A stretch of DNA of 64,000 bases, taken from NCBI RefSeq assembly GCF_000327385.1, contig NW_008709640.1, forward strand, positions 1,107,151 through 1,171,150, read 5' to 3'. Shown here piece by piece: positions 24,289 through 44,614 of this stretch. The position numbers and the translations under genes were made by a program. Below the pieces are notes generated by a model. It did no database searches, was not told the DNA's origin, and saw nothing but the letters and a program-made list of their open reading frames with translations. This DNA comes from Lottia gigantea (taxonomy: Eukaryota > Mollusca > Gastropoda > Lottiidae). Numbering within the stretch: the stretch's first letter is position 1; each line of letters opens with the position of its first letter.

Positions 24289-27089
24289 ATGGAACCAAAG
24301 AGAGTATTAAAGCCAGTGAACACAAGTTCAAGCTCTATGGATACTATGGTGAAAAAAGATCACACACATTCTACATCCAGTGAGTGTGATAATGAAAACA
24401 ATCCTGGACCAAGGTGAGATCTTGTGACTTTTTTCATGTAGTAGATCACAGATGACGCTGTTAATGAAATACTTATGTTTCAAAGAATCTTTAGTCAAAT
24501 AGCATGGCTGTGTTTTGAAGTAAGTTTAAAAAAAGTAATTTCTGACAGATGTAAAATTCTTTGTAGATCTGTATGGAGTTTGGAAGATTTTGATATTGGT
24601 AAACCACTAGGTAAAGGTAAATTTGGTAATGTGTATTTAGCTCGAGAGAAGAAGAGTAAATATATAGTAGCTTTAAAAGTAAGTTAAGATTTGTTTTGGT
24701 TCACAAGTCATACTCTGAGAAAGAGAGAAATATACACATACAATAACCAAATATTAGGAATGGATATGCTCACTATGTACATAAAAGGTTATTGTTATTG
24801 TAGCTCATATATGGAAAGGTTCATGTTGGTCGCTTTTTGTCATATTCATTGATAAAAGAACATCACTCTTCTTAACCTGTCATGTGTTTGTAGGTATTGT
24901 TTAAATCTCAGTTACAAAAAGCCAGTGTTGAACATCAGCTACGAAGAGAAATTGAAATACAGTCACATTTACGGTTTGTAGATAATTACCTATTAATATT
25001 TTTACTGAATGAAAAACATTTTAGCCTGTCTTGGTTTTATTTCCTCTTCAATTCCAATTCAAGTTTGATTAAGGTTAATACGGTTTATCATTCACATTAT
25101 TTTGTTAAATTAATTGCGAGAAATTGGAACATAAGATTCTAATTTCAAAAGATGATTTATAAATGAAATTTAGACCTATAAGCTGTAAAGCGAGTATGGG
25201 TATATCACTATGAAATCATGATACAATGAAAAGAGCTTGCTTTAGCATACTAAAATCATACTACTAGAGGTGTATTATTTTATTATGAATATTGTTATTT
25301 CAGTCATCCCAATATTCTACGACTGTTTGGTTATTTTCATGATAAAACCAGAGTATATCTCATATTAGAATATGCACCTAAAGGAGAATTATACAAAGAA
25401 TTACAGAAAAATGTCCGCTTTGATGAGAAAAGGTCTTCTAATGTAAGTAAGAATGTTTGATTTAAAAAAAAAGGTTGGTAACACAATCAATTTCTGGTTT
25501 TCACATAATGTTTGGAAGGAAATAGGACTAAATCATCCTAAAAAGGTGTTGTAGTGAAGTATTACTTGCATAATATACGAAACACCTGAAGTCCACAATT
25601 TCGATTGCCTTTTCTGGACAGTCTACACAGTTTATATTGTTTACTTGGAATGTTTATTGCTATATAGATAAGCTTGTAGTTATATAGGATTAAGCTATTA
25701 CAAGGTTATTTTATTTTTCAGTATGTACGACAGTTAGCAGAAGCATTAATGTATTGTCACAGTAAACGTGTTATACATAGAGATATTAAACCAGAAAATT
25801 TGTTACTCAGTTTACGTGGTGATCTCAAAATAGCTGATTTTGGTTGGTCAGTTCATGCCCCATCATCAAGGTAAACATGATATTCTTCATTCTTAAACTT
25901 CTGTTTCTGAACTTGCTGACTTTTATCTAGACAAAGGTTGAATCCCAGCATAGGTGACAAATACACTGCAGATTTTTTAAATTAGTTTTAGCTTGTTAGT
26001 GATTCAGGTCGGAGTGGCTGACATTGAAAAAGCATGTAGTTATTCAGAACAATAAACTAAGACCCTTATGCTAAAGGCTTTGCATGTTTAAAGATCCCTC
26101 GACAGTTGAATCAAAAAAGAATTGGCTAATGCCACTGTCTGGACAAAATTTCCATCATTGCACACTGCCTGGCATTGGCTGTAGCCCAATTAGGTGCAGA
26201 AAAGGAGAGCATAGAACTCATTAATTTCTTTCTGTTTTAACTATATGATAACCATTTTGTTTTTCAGACGACAAACATTATGCGGCACCTTGGATTATCT
26301 GCCCCCAGAGATGGTAGAAGGTAAAATGCACAATGAAAAAGTTGATCTCTGGAGTCTGGGTATATTGTGCTATGAGTTTTTGGTTGGAAAACCCCCATTT
26401 GAAGCTGATGGTCACTCAGAAACATATCGAAGAATTAGTATGGTGGAATATACATTCCCTAATCATGTATCAGAAGGAGCTAGGTCTCTCATATCTTCAG
26501 TAAGTCATGGTTTTGTCTACTGTCGCCTGTGACAGCATGAGATATTCCAAGCACAATTTACACAGTAAATTGAAACATAAGATAAAAATCAAAATACATC
26601 ATTTTATTCATCGAATCGCCATGACATCCAATAAAAAGTTGGAACAGAGTTCAGAACGCAATCCAACTGTGAAGAAAAAAATAACAGGTTCAGACAGAAT
26701 TCAAAATGGAGAAGGGAAAATTTTGAATCTGGTTCCCTGCCGTTGATTGATGCCCTAATTGGGAACAAACAGAACTCTCCAATCAAGCACCTCCCTTGTT
26801 TTTCATTAGGCCTTGGTTGATGTGCACAGAATAATATATTGTCATTTATTTCATCAAAGTTTATTGCAAGCAATGTTGTAGACGAAAAAAGTTATACTGT
26901 ACTGGTGGCTTATGATCTTCATTTAAACAGAGCTTCACAGACGATTAAAATAACTCTCTTTTTTTATCTTTTCAGTTGTTGCGTCATGATCCAAATAAAA
27001 GACTACCGTTGGCTGAAGTGTTAAGACATCCATGGATTACTGAAAACTCTATGATGGGTAGAACACCAGCTATGTCAACTTCTTCATGA
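24289..27089 (+). CDS. Aurora serine/threonine kinase
   Basis: Aurora kinases phosphorylate spindle and centromere proteins in mitosis. Coding exons: 24289-24413, 24567-24678, 24894-24973, 25304-25442, 25722-25870, 26268-26499, 26976-27089; 316 residues. A short Ser/Thr-rich N-terminus (about 1-44) precedes the kinase domain (about 45-300). Seen: Gly loop GKGKFGNV from 57, catalytic Lys79 in VALK, H171-R172-D173, D191-F192-G193, activation-loop Thr205 in RRQTLCGT (equivalent to Thr288 of human AURKA) and LPPEM. The protein is intact and looks active. Diagnostic residues are mixed: Gly115 in LRLFGYFHD is AURKA-like (Asn in AURKB), whereas Glu134 and Lys137 in KGELYKEL are AURKB-like. The C-lobe ([35 protein letters not shown]) is closer to AURKA, but the short N-terminus is B-like. 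I therefore leave A versus B open. Confidence 0.93.
25925..26215 (+). mobile_element. tRNA-derived SINE, plus orientation (intronic)
   Basis: In the Aurora intron between exons ending at 25870 and starting at 26268. It contains a B-box-like GGTTGAATCCCAGC (from 25936), then body sequence AGTGATTCAGGTCGGAGTGG and GACATTGAAAAAGCATGTAG that matches, in complement, the copy at 28735-28925. The tail includes TTTAAAGATCCCT, also found in other copies. It is diverged and the 5' A-box part is lost. Confidence 0.5.
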
Positions 27090-27242
27090 TTTACTCATAT
27101 CTAACTCATGGCAATTTAATGTGATTCAAGAAAAAAAATAACTGACTGTTGTTATAGTTGACAATCATTTCAGAATCGGACAGGATTTTGACTATTTTCA
27201 AAAAAACAGTGATTCATGCATTATTTATATATCTATACTTTC

Positions 27243-27541
27243 TTGATCTTCACAATTTCAAGCTCTTACAAAGTTCGTCTTTATATCTTAACTCAAGTCA
27301 ACTTTCTTGTGTCAGGAAAGTTTGTAAATGCAACCATTTGATTGGCTATATTATTTGCATACAATCCAATCAGAGGCCTCAACAGAAAGTCTGTAAACAA
27401 TAACCCAAAATGGTTAGTCTTTATTTCAAAGACATTGAATGTCTTTATTTGCTTGGTTACAATTCAATCAAATCGCTGAATCCCATGATACAAGAAAGAT
27501 AAAAGGTGAAGTTTGTAATAGCCTGACATTGTGAAGATGAA
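27243..27541. mobile_element. MITE family B, copy 2
   Basis: The left arm begins GATCTTCACAATTTCAAGC and the right arm ends GACATTGTGAAGATGAAG, which are complements apart from a few changes. The mirrored symmetry continues inward through TTACAAAGTTCG / AGTTTGTAATAG and TTTCTTGTGTCAGG / GATACAAGAAAG. The centre carries TTTGTAAATGCAACCATTTG and CAATCCAATCAGAGGCCTCA, shared with the copy near 45.6 kb. It may be part of the Aurora 3' UTR. Confidence 0.7.
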
Positions 27542-28112
27542 GATTATGAATTTAAAGGCATGCTAACCATAATATATATATATATGTTCTAAAATAGGTT
27601 AGGGTTAGGCATGTGAAGAAAGAAAATATTTTGCTGTCAAATTTTCTATTTTTTAACACATAATCTAAAGAAATAATAAAAAAAATTTTGATACTCTGAA
27701 ATGAGTCGTGTATCTTAGTTTATGTAATATTTTGTTAGTACCTAAAATTTTTAAGAACTCGCTTCTCATTTTTTTTTCAAGCATTTCAAATTGATCTAGA
27801 TTCTTGTGATAATTCTCTTGAAGTTTTGAGGATCTGATGAAAAAAAAAAAACAGTTTTCAATCATTAACATGTAAATAAACGTACTGCCTTCTATAAATA
27901 TTTTTAACCTCTATTATATATGTATATTTACAAGATGTATCATAATCTGAATAGTGCTTTTCATTTTTTAGGTCTTTCTTCATTTCCTTATATTTCATTC
28001 CATTTTTGGTCATGGCTTACTCTAGCTCTTGTTTTTCGAATTTTTGAGCAAAAATCTTTGTGCACATCTAACAAAACATTATGTTTAGATTGTTTAACAT
28101 AGTAACAAACTT

Positions 28113-28362
28113 AAATGGATTGTAAAGAGGTTTACTAAAATATTGTCTTTATTGATGACACTGATAGCATCAATTTGCACTATCAGACATCTGTGGTTAT
28201 TGCAATTCCATTTAAACGAGTTTCTATTCTACAAAAGCCTATTTTAAGTGAAATTGCTGGAACCACAGATGTCTGATTGAAAATTGGAATGGTGCAAATT
28301 GATGATATCAGTGTCCCTAATACACATAAAAACTTTAGAAAACCTCTTTACAATCCCTTTAA
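28113..28362. mobile_element. MITE family A, copy 1 (TTAA-flanked fold-back element)
   Basis: About 250 bp with near-complete inverted arms. The left end is TTAA-ATGGATTGTAAAGAGG and the right end is CCTCTTTACAATCCCT-TTAA, so the tetranucleotide TTAA abuts both ends. Arms continue inward with ACTGATAGCATCAATTTGCA against TGCAAATTGATGATATCAGT and with ACATCTGTGGTTATTGCAAT against its counterpart. TTAA target duplication is characteristic of piggyBac-type elements; assignment is inference because no transposase is present. This is the best-preserved copy in the window. Confidence 0.75.
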
Positions 28363-28734
28363 ATTACTAAATATTCTACCTCACAAAGAAGTGCACCATT
28401 TGTTTGTGCTTTGAATCTCCCAATACATGCAGAAATATCTTTACTAATTCTTCAATTACTTTATAGTCTTCTGAGTTAAATAGTAAATTTTTAGTTTCAC
28501 ATTTGAGAATAATAATTTTTACCTCAGTGTTTCTGTAGCTCGATTCTAAATGTAAATTAATAAAGAGGTTTTTTTCTATTATATTTTCAAAAAAATGTAA
28601 TAATAGTTCTATATGTATATTATATAAATGTAAATAGATTATATTTTGAATTGTGCTCATCAAGATTAAATATTTCTTGGTTTTATTTTGACTTGTTACT
28701 ATGAATGGAGTTTTACGTCCTACTTTTCTGCACC

Positions 28735-28925
28735 TTGTGGGTAACGCCATGCAATGAGGGTCCTATCTGAACGACTAGACGCTTTTCCATGTCAGCCCCT
28801 TACCTGCATCAGTGACTGGCTTGAAAAATTCAAAGGTATTATCTTGACCTATCCCAGGATTAAACCCTGGACATTCAGATTAGCGAGCAAGCTTCTAACT
28901 CACTGAGCCACCGCAGCTCCCTCTA
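28735..28925 (-). mobile_element. tRNA-derived SINE, minus orientation (best copy)
   Basis: Read on the minus strand, the element starts near 28925 with a tRNA-like head: A-box TGGCTCAGTGAGTTAGAAGC (28891-28912 region) and B-box GGTTTAATCCTGG (complement of 28854-28866). About 120 bp of tRNA-unrelated body follows, including AGTCACTGATGCAGG and GGGGCTGACATGGAAAAG. The spacing of A and B boxes fits an internal Pol III promoter. Related, more degraded copies appear at 25925-26215, 33062-33315, 36372-36560, 38110-38330 and 63880-64000. Confidence 0.7.
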
Positions 28926-29282
28926 TCTCAAATTAAAAGATGGAGATAATACCTTCAGTTTTCTCAACCTAGTTCCCCCCTTGTCCGTGATGCAGGCTTA
29001 CAAACTGAGGCTCATGTACTACTGGCTGTGAATGTGCTCACTGTGGTCTGTCTTCATCAGGTTGAAAAAAAAACTTCATTCATTTCATTTAACTTCAAAG
29101 CATTCAATTGTCACCTTATGCAGGCCACAAGTTTGTCTATCCCAGAAAGACTGGGTGGTAATCCATGTAGCCACTACTGACCAGGTCAAAAACCTGCACC
29201 TGGATCAATCCTAGGAAGACGGGGGCTGATTTATTCTCACGCGGATGACAAGTACAAGTAGTCAGGTAATGATATAGCAGCC

Positions 29283-29370
29283 AATCAGGCATGACAGAAA
29301 GACTCAATATTTGCTGGCGTGCAATCCAATCAAATTGCTGTATTCAATACAAGAAAGGCAGCAAATGGAG
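29283..29370. mobile_element. MITE family B, fragment
   Basis: A partial copy: GCAATCCAATCAAATTGCTG and ATTCAATACAAGAAAGGCAG correspond to the right half of the family B elements at 11.0, 27.2 and 45.6 kb. The left arm is missing. Confidence 0.45.
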
Positions 29371-29977
29371 TTAAGTCACTAACTAGCTTCTTAAATGAGA
29401 ACAAAATAACCAGAATATTTTTAAATGATTTATACAGATGAATAAGCAGATGATAATAAATGAATACAACTAAAATATTTCACAGTAACAAATTTAAACA
29501 GCAAAATCAAGGATCTTTTTCTTGTATTGTCGCCTTTGAATTATCAAATTTTTCTTTTTTCCATGAACCTGAGCACACATCTGTGAAATATGTTGTATCA
29601 TAAGACTTCTTCATAATAATAGTTTGGATTTCTGACATTATACAAGTACAAGGTGAACACTGTACAGAATAAAGTCAAATCAAAATATTTTAATTTGTTA
29701 CATGTTATATATTATGAAATGAGTCAAATGAGATGTAACACATGTTGTAGTTGGATAGGTTTTTTTTTCATAACACAACAAATGTCCCCAAAGAAATATG
29801 CAGATGATCCTACTTGGGAATATGTCCCTGTGGTTGAAAACCTACGTTTTTAATTAGATACTACCACATATAATTATTTTACATGGATACAATATATGTT
29901 TTTTTTTTGGTACATTAATTGACACATTTTGACTTCACTCATCAGTCTAGCACTTATAAATTTGGATATCACTTGTT

Positions 29978-40552
<10,575 letters not shown>

Positions 40553-40680
40553 TTTAGTTGTCTAATTAACAACTTTCAATGCCGAAGTTACTAAAAATTG
40601 AGATGGCGGGAGAGTCTGTCAAGTCACGTGCTTCCGGTCAGAATTTTTCTAAAAGAAATTTGATTGGTTTAAATTAGAAA
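40553..40680. promoter_or_regulatory. Shared head-to-head promoter of SPT16 and TRAPPC2L
   Basis: Only 128 bp separate the two start codons. Within it: AGATGGCGG (YY1-type, 40601-40609), the palindromic E-box TCACGTG (40624-40630) directly joined to an ETS core CTTCCGG (40631-40637), and an inverted CCAAT box ATTGG (40663-40667). This set is typical of bidirectional housekeeping promoters. The motifs are seen directly; their use is inferred. Confidence 0.65.
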
Positions 40681-42426
40681 ATGGCTTCCACTGCAAATCC
40701 GATGGCAGTTTGTGTGGCAGTCATTGCTAAAGAGGTGATATTAGTTATTTCTTTGCCATAAATTTAGAGCAATTTGAGTGCCAATCCAGACTATAATCTC
40801 AGGTCGTTTTTAAAAGATCGCAATGGTTGATACTCGTTTTTTTTTTAGAGGGACATTCACTGAAAAAGTGAAGGACAATATTAGCATTAGGCTAAATATG
40901 TCCCTACTCCACCCAACAACTGAACAAGACCAAGTTACCCAACCAAGCAAGACAGACGACACCACCTCTAATGCACTACATTCTGTCAATTTTCTACTCT
41001 TAAAGTGTCAATAACTGTCTGAAGAAGCTTTTGATTATCAGAATGCAATGAAGATTTCATCGAATTCGAAAGAGAGTTCTAGAGTTAGCTTTAGTAGAGG
41101 TTTTAATAAGTCTTTCTCTTTAGACCTTAAGATCATCCATTCTGTTTCTCAATTTACTTTCATTCTATTACAGAACTATCCATTGTTTATCAAGACAATA
41201 CCCACAGAAAACGAATTAAAATTCTATTACACTGTACATACTTCCCTTGACGTTGTTGAAGAAAAAATAAGCTCTGTTGGAAAGACATCTACAGAAGTTA
41301 GGGAATTATATCTTGGTTTATTATATCCTACTGAAGATTATAAAGTGTATCCTTTATTAGCTCGATAATTAAGAATTCAATCAATCAGGAATTAAGTTAA
41401 TTATCACCACTGGTAATTAGGATTATAATATTAATTGATTGATTGATCCACAGTCACTGTCTTGTATATATTTAATCAAATTTACAGTGACTTATCAACA
41501 CAGTATATTTATGTGTAAAGATAGAAAAGCAATATAAAAACATTAGATTTATCCATACCAATTCTTATATATGAATTTGTATTATCCTCAGTGGTAAAAA
41601 ATTTTCTGTACACAGGTACCGGTACTAGAAAATTTTGTTTCTATAAAAAACTTTAAAAAGAAATATTCAAGTGAACAAGTTTTATTTTTTCTTGACAATA
41701 CTCAAGATATGGTTATGTAACAAATACTAAAGTAAAATTTGTACTAGTGGTTGAATCAAATAATGTTCTGAGAGATAATGATATACGAACTGTAAGTGAT
41801 ATTAAATGTTCAATAATTTAAGTATTTCAGGTTTGTAGGTAGAATTAATGGCATAAGGTGGGGTTAGAAAACCTCCCCCCTCTGTTGTACATCAAGAACT
41901 GCAGCCTTATTTAAAAGTGAAATTGAAACAATTGATGGGAATAATGCATATTTTCTTTCTTTCAGATGTTTAAAAAATTACACAATGCTTATGTAGATAT
42001 GTTATGTAATCCCTTTTATACCCCTGGTGAAAATATTACATCAAAGTGAGTTTTAAAATTATTTTTCTGTACTGATTGTTATGTCTAATTATTAGTCATA
42101 TAGAAAAAGAAAAATAGACTAATGAGTCTAAAACATAACAGTGCAGATGCATCACAACTATTTATATCAAACAATGCATTGATAATGTGAATTGAATGAC
42201 GCCACTTTTCATTATGAAATATATACTTTCTTATGTAAAAAGTTCATTAGCTGCTACTAATGTTTCGCCAATATGTTGTATTGGCTTTATTTATAGATGT
42301 ATCGTGCATTGTTAATTGTTGCATCCCTGAATCAATCCTCAAACCTTCATTACATGACTTAAATTTTGTCAATTTCTTTACAGGAATTTTGAGAATGTTG
42401 TAACATCTATGATGCAACAAGAATAG
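40681..42426 (+). CDS. TRAPPC2L: TRAPP complex subunit 2-like protein
   Basis: TRAPPC2L (yeast Tca17) is a small longin-fold subunit of the TRAPP tethering complexes that activate Rab GTPases in ER-Golgi transport and autophagy. Coding exons: 40681-40734, 41174-41346, 41707-41791, 41966-42045, 42384-42426; 144 residues (human 140). Signatures are [76 protein letters not shown] and CNPFY.PG. Compared with the human protein there are seven extra N-terminal residues; an in-frame ATG at 40702 corresponds to the human start and could be the true one. The gene starts 128 bp from SPT16 on the other strand, and the next gene, SNF8, starts 73 bp after its stop on the same strand. No AATAAA lies in that gap; AATACA is present. 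Confidence 0.95.
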
Positions 42427-42499
42427 ACTTGTTGTGTAGTACACTTTGACAATACATTTAAATTTACAATTATAATATAGTACTATAACAGTGGCCAAT
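42427..42499 (+). other. 73 bp TRAPPC2L-SNF8 intercistronic spacer
   Basis: There is no canonical AATAAA and no recognisable core promoter. The variant hexamer AATACA is present near 42450. The spacer ends TATAACAG followed by TGGCCAAT and the SNF8 ATG; the AACAG ending at 42491 is a plausible splice acceptor. This could be a cis acceptor for a distant SNF8 5' UTR exon or a trans-splice acceptor. Joining the TRAPPC2L exon-4 donor (after 42045) to it would place a stop a few codons on, so it would not make a fusion protein. Confidence 0.5.
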
Positions 42500-43237
42500 A
42501 TGCATCGTAGAGGAGCTGGCCTTGGAGCCATTAAAAACAAAACTTTAGCTCAAGCTAAATACAGAGATAAAGGATCAGAGATAGCAGAAGATAAATTTTC
42601 TCAAATGACGCAACAGATGGAAATGTTTAAAACTAATTTGGAAGATTTCGCAAGAAAACATAAAGATGACATCAAGAAAGATCCAGAATTCCGTCTGCAA
42701 TTTCAAGATATGTGTGCCTCTATAGGTGTCGATCCCTTAGCATCCAGTAAAGGTTTTTGGGCTGAAATGTTGGGAGTTGGAGATTTTTACTATGAATTAG
42801 CTATACAAATAGTGGAAGTTTGTATTGCCACAAGTCCAAAAAATGGAGGATTGATCAATATTGAGGAGTTACGTGATAAAGTTGAATGTGCTAGGGGACG
42901 TAACTCTCAAAGTATTAGTATTGATGATTTACTTCGTGCCATTAAAAAACTAAAAATACTTGGTAGTGGCTTCACTGTGATTAATATGGGTTCAACTTCT
43001 CTTGTTCAGTCCATTCCTGGTGAAATGAGTATGGATCATACAAAAATTTTACAACAGGCTCAGAAAAATGGGTTTATATCCCTAACGGACTTGACTCAGA
43101 ATTTTAAATGGGAACCTGAGCGTGCTGCACGTGCATTAGAGTTTATGGTGAAACAAGGATTGGCCTGGGTGGATGACCAGGATTCAAGTGGTAGAAAATA
43201 TTGGTTTCCTAGTTTATGCACTAATATTGGAAGATAG
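42500..43237 (+). CDS. SNF8: ESCRT-II subunit SNF8/VPS22 (EAP30)
   Basis: SNF8 is one of three ESCRT-II subunits, which pass ubiquitinated cargo into multivesicular endosomes. One uninterrupted coding exon of 245 residues. The start is the ATG in MHRRGAGLGAIK, which matches the human MHRRGVGAGAIA. The upstream in-frame GTG at 42491 is not a start. An N-terminal coiled region (about 20-65, KFSQMTQQMEMFKTNLEDF) precedes tandem winged helices (about 70-240). Signatures are FRLQFQDMCASIGVDPLASS, KGFWAEMLGVGDFYYEL, AIKKLKILGSGF, MDHTKILQQAQKNG and GLAWVD. The protein is about ten residues shorter than human at the C-terminus. Absence of introns is unusual beside neighbours with 5-24 exons. An AATAAA at 43682-43687 probably ends the mRNA. 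Confidence 0.96.
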   Translation: MHRRGAGLGAIKNKTLAQAKYRDKGSEIAEDKFSQMTQQMEMFKTNLEDFARKHKDDIKKDPEFRLQFQDMCASIGVDPLASSKGFWAEMLGVGDFYYELAIQIVEVCIATSPKNGGLINIEELRDKVECARGRNSQSISIDDLLRAIKKLKILGSGFTVINMGSTSLVQSIPGEMSMDHTKILQQAQKNGFISLTDLTQNFKWEPERAARALEFMVKQGLAWVDDQDSSGRKYWFPSLCTNIGR

Positions 43238-44614
43238 TCGATCATAATTTGGGAGATTTTGATAATTAAATATAGATTCCTCCAGCCAATTCTCACCTAT
43301 AACACTAAAACTTTATAACTTATTTATTTGTATACAAATCAATTCAATTGGAATTCATACCTGTAACTAGTATTGTGTATGACAGCAATTTAGTATAATC
43401 CAGGGCATATTAAGTTTGTGGGAGTCCAGTAATTATACAGTGAAGACGCTATGCAAAGTGAATCAGAACCTCTTTTCATGAGTACTATGTATAGTATTTC
43501 TCTGCAATATAATAGAAATGTGAAAACATTAGCTTAGGTGATGATTAAATTTCAATAGCTCCATCCCTCCATGAATTGTGATTTAAATTCTCTATGTTCT
43601 TATTAATTTTTTTTTTGTAATTTCAAAATGCATTGATATGATAGTTAGCTACATGATCTTGAAAATAGATTGTGTTGGAGGAATAAAGCATTATTAGTTT
43701 TCAGAAATGTGCTTTTAATGTGTCATTATTTTGCCTTCAGTAATGCTCTCTTGAATGTCATTCTTGTGTATTTTTTTTATCATATTATGAAAATATTAAA
43801 CCATAAGGTTGTTGCTTAGGCTTATGCGCTTTATGATAAGGGTACACAAATAGTCTTTGTCGGTCATGGAATCTTGAGTAAAATCGACCATGTGCCTGTG
43901 ATTCCACGACAAGATTATTGCATTTGCCGACAGGATGTATAAAATCAAACCAGTTTGATATTCGTCGCACAGACAGAGCATCATCATCCAATTAGATTCA
44001 TTTTTCTTTCAATTGCATGATTATCGACAGTGGAAAATGACCGACTGGAGATCTTTTGTCTCATTGTGTGCCTGCAGCCAGTTAGTGACAAAAATCGCCA
44101 ACCATGACGGTTTGTGTGCCCTCACCTTTATTGATTATAACTTATTTATGATTTTAAGTTCTAAATTATGTTCTTGTAAATGCTAATGTAATAATAATTG
44201 TTGCTACATAAGATTATTCATACTGATTGACTTCTATGATTGTACATCCAGATTTGCACACAATTTGTCAGTCATTTCTTGATATTTCAGTGATCAAACT
44301 TGGAAGAGGCTTTACACAATTTGTCAAGTGATAGTAATATTGCGACTTGAATAGCTCTCAAGTGGATAATTCGGTTACTTAGTCACAATTTAACATTAAG
44401 CATTTAACACATCGGTTTACCAATGAAACATTTTGGATCCATAGCATTTGTTTAGCTTGTAGAGCTGAATCCATAGACATTATCACAGGATAATATTAAT
44501 ATAGATGCAGCAAACCGGTACTATTACAGGATACGTTGCAGAGCGCTAGCTAGACCGTTTGATACGACAGGTCATTTACAATTGTGGCCCATGAATAAAC
44601 TGAAGGAAACACTA
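43238..44614. other. SNF8 3' UTR and spacer before the TOP1 3' end
   Basis: The SNF8 3' UTR extends to about 43,705 (AATAAA at 43682-43687). The rest is spacer without coding exons. Around 43859-43920 lies an imperfect inverted pair (GTCGGTCATGGAATC / GATTCCACGAC). Short open frames near 43785-43991 overlap this hairpin and show no family motif. Confidence 0.5.

Larger units (their letters stand above)
27090..29977. other. Convergent spacer between Aurora and SPT16
   Basis: This stretch holds the Aurora 3' UTR (an AATAAA is at 27675-27680, but which signal is used is unknown), the SPT16 3' UTR at the right end, and several mobile elements listed separately (27243-27541, 28113-28362, 28735-28925, 29283-29370). 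No coding exon is supported. Open frames in it are short, lysine- or leucine-rich and without splice context. Confidence 0.5.

Noticed and set aside
24475-24566. An alternative Aurora N-terminus from an ATG at 24475 running directly into the kinase exon.
   Set aside because: It reads through intron sequence including the acceptor; the exon at 24289-24413 joins in phase and gives a Ser/Thr-rich N-terminus usual for Aurora.
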